Positions 62,097-64,000 of a DNA stretch of 64,000 bases are shown here, one piece after another (the first letter of the stretch is position 1; the number at the start of each line of letters is the position of its first letter). The notes beneath the pieces are model-generated. The model saw only the letters and a program-made list of their open reading frames with translations. It was not told the DNA's origin and did no database searches. The stretch is from Ifrita kowaldi. Its lineage: Eukaryota; Chordata; Aves; Passeriformes; Cinclosomatidae. A program made the translations under genes and the position numbers. The DNA is taken from assembly GCA_013398055.1 (NCBI GenBank), contig VZRS01012612.1:998254-1062253 (forward strand), given 5' to 3'.

Positions 62097-64000
62097 GTGA
62101 ATTATTTCTTATTTGAAGTGTGCTGATTGTAATCGTGAAGCTGAGCAATGGTTGTTTTCTGTATTGTAATTGTAATCTGCATTGTTTGTATTTATGTCTA
62201 GAGCTTGAGTGATTTCCTCTTATGAAAAAGACATAATATACTTAAAATTTAAGTGAACTTGACTTCACAAGTTCTGGAAACAAAATTCTGTAACTGAAAG
62301 AGGGAAAAGAGTTCACTATAAAAGCCACTTTAATTTTTCACATTGCTGTGACCTTCCAAGAAGTACCTGTCCCTTCATACCCCTTAATGGATAACTGTCT
62401 CCAACCCAAAATGAGGAAGAATGGTGCAGAAACAGAGTCCTGTAATAAAACAGCCCTCCATTCAAAAAGCCTGCAGCAGGCAGAGGACACGGGATTGGAC
62501 CTCTTGTTGACCCCCTTAATCCTCAGCTGTAATGTAATCTTTCTGTGCCATCTGGTGTTTTAACAGACTTAGATTGGTGCATATGAAAATTACCACAAAA
62601 TTTATGGTTGTGACTAGTATTGTTCGTTACAGGAATGTGCCTTTTTAATGCATGTTTTCTTTTCTTTTAAACTAAATCTTTCCTGCATGCTGTGTCCAAA
62701 GAAAGGCTACAGGTTAGGTCATGATTTCTGATGCTTTGCAAAAGAAGTTTAATAGTAGCCACCTACTCCTGACACAGCTTACATATCAGTGTATTGTTCT
62801 ACTCTATTTCTGCCCTTTTTCACTGATTTTATGCGTGGCCTCAGACAAATGACTTGACATCTGTTTCATTTTTTTCTATAAGCTAATAATGAAAACATCT
62901 GCAGAAGTCACTGGAAGTACTGAAATAGATCATCAGTACACAAAACCTATCAGGTTTGAGAGTAAATGGTAGAAAATTTGATGATAGTAAGACAGCAAAG
63001 AAGCTGACAGGCAAAAAAATCTACAGGAACACAAAATCAGCTGGCATAATCCTTCAAGGAATCAATCCTGTTGTTTTTCTTAAGAGATGGAAAGCATTTT
63101 GATCAAAAGTTCAGATTATTTTTACCCATGGACTCTAATTGTTTCTGTGCTAGGTGGAATTCAAAAGAAAAGCAATGAGATGTGTTCTGACTTGTCCAAG
63201 AACATATACTGAACCTGTGGCATCTTGAGCATAAGACAGAAGTATTTTTGTAGGATTTTTGTTCACTTATATTTTGCTCTGTGTCACAGTAAATTGGCTA
63301 TTTGCTTATTGGCTATTTGACTTATTGTTCCCCTATTTCATTAACAAAAATGTCCATTTACTCTATAAAAGATTGTATGGCAGTTTGCTTGTAACTGACC
63401 TACTGGTCCTCTAAAAGTTTCTTGGAAGGGAGGACCTCCAAAGAGCTAAACTATTGCAGTGCTGGATTGTCATTTTTATGGATGAAGAGTCCACAGTGTT
63501 TACTGTTAACTTATGAAATGAAAAGATGCTTATCTTAATTTATTTAAGAGATGCAACTTTAGCAAAGACCTGTAAAAGATGCTGGACTGTTATGCTTACC
63601 CATTGGGTGTGGGACAAACCTTGATGTGGGTGTTATTAAATACCTGGCTACCTGTCCCAGAGGCAGTACGGGATATTGAGCAATATATATATATATATAT
63701 ATGCATATATATATATATATGAAAGTAGATATATATATATATATGGTTCCTGCAGCTTGCCTGTGTGTCCGGGAACTCCAAGATCTGTGTGAGTCATTCT
63801 TCTGTCATTAAGCCTCTCTGCAGCTTTAGATATTAATATCTCTTTTTATAAAACTGAAGAAATCTGCCTCCTCTTCCCGAGACCTGAAGTGGGCTAAAAC
63901 ACATCCAGAGAGTGAGAAGGGTGTTCATTAATGGATACATAGAAAGCTGCACTTCGGCAGCAGTGAGATGTGCAGTCCCTCTGGGAAACTGCAGAGCCTG
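62097..64000 (+). other. ELOVL4: ELOVL4 intron 3 (presumed), nothing else recognised
   Basis: AT-rich sequence with one AT microsatellite (63683-63744). No exon 4 candidate was recognised on the + strand. Confidence 0.55.
63683..63744. repeat. AT dinucleotide microsatellite with palindromic centre
   Basis: AT units run 63683-63702, are broken by GC at 63703-63704, and resume to 63720. A second AT run follows at 63729-63744. The first two runs around ATGCAT form a perfect palindrome able to extrude a cruciform. Confidence 0.95.

Noticed and set aside
58348..64000. ELOVL4 exon 4 within the window
   Set aside because: No sequence coding for the expected central-domain start was recognised on the + strand in this interval.

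Overview
The window is nuclear DNA from a bird, most likely a neoavian one. The signs are many 5'-truncated CR1 LINE 3' ends, avian-type retroviral LTRs, AT-rich introns and intergenic DNA with isolated CpG islands, and a vertebrate gene split by GT-AG introns. No bacterial-style gene organisation is present, and most open reading frames are chance or repeat-derived.

The one protein gene I can support is the 5' half of ELOVL4 (very-long-chain fatty acid elongase) on the + strand. Exon 1 (CDS 33932-34031) lies in a CpG island, exon 2 is 54835-55022 and exon 3 is 58267-58347. These join in frame to give residues 1-123. Exon 4 onward, with the catalytic histidine box and the C-terminal ER signal, was not found; it should lie past the right edge, or less likely in the gap at 62024-62096. 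Intron 1 is about 20.8 kb as assembled and intron 2 about 3.2 kb.

Layout: 1-220 is a CpG-island fragment with three evenly spaced CCAAT boxes and a CHR-like site, read as a minus-strand cell-cycle promoter. By synteny it may be TTK, which is head-to-head with ELOVL4 in mammals. From 222 to about 33000 is AT-rich intergenic DNA holding a decayed endogenous retrovirus (5' LTR 2866-3435, gag/pol remnants to about 5978) cut by a CR1 that itself carries another CR1, several further CR1 fragments, a TTCC microsatellite and some homeodomain-site-rich stretches that could be conserved noncoding elements. From 33000 to 34560 is the ELOVL4 promoter, 5' UTR, exon 1 and CpG island. Introns 1 to 3 fill the rest, with more CR1 copies, an LTR split by a CR1 (42871-44498), and an LTR running into the N gap.

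The assembly shows marks of damage. Single n bases at 221, 33726, 35573, 35658 and 37100 sit at abrupt composition changes or at the edges of a near-perfect 1.43-kb direct duplication (35669-37099 and 37101-38533), which looks like a false haplotype duplication. I found no convincing new biological system. The points most worth checking are the divergent promoter architecture, a CAG/CTG inverted repeat directly upstream of the ELOVL4 start codon, and the duplication.
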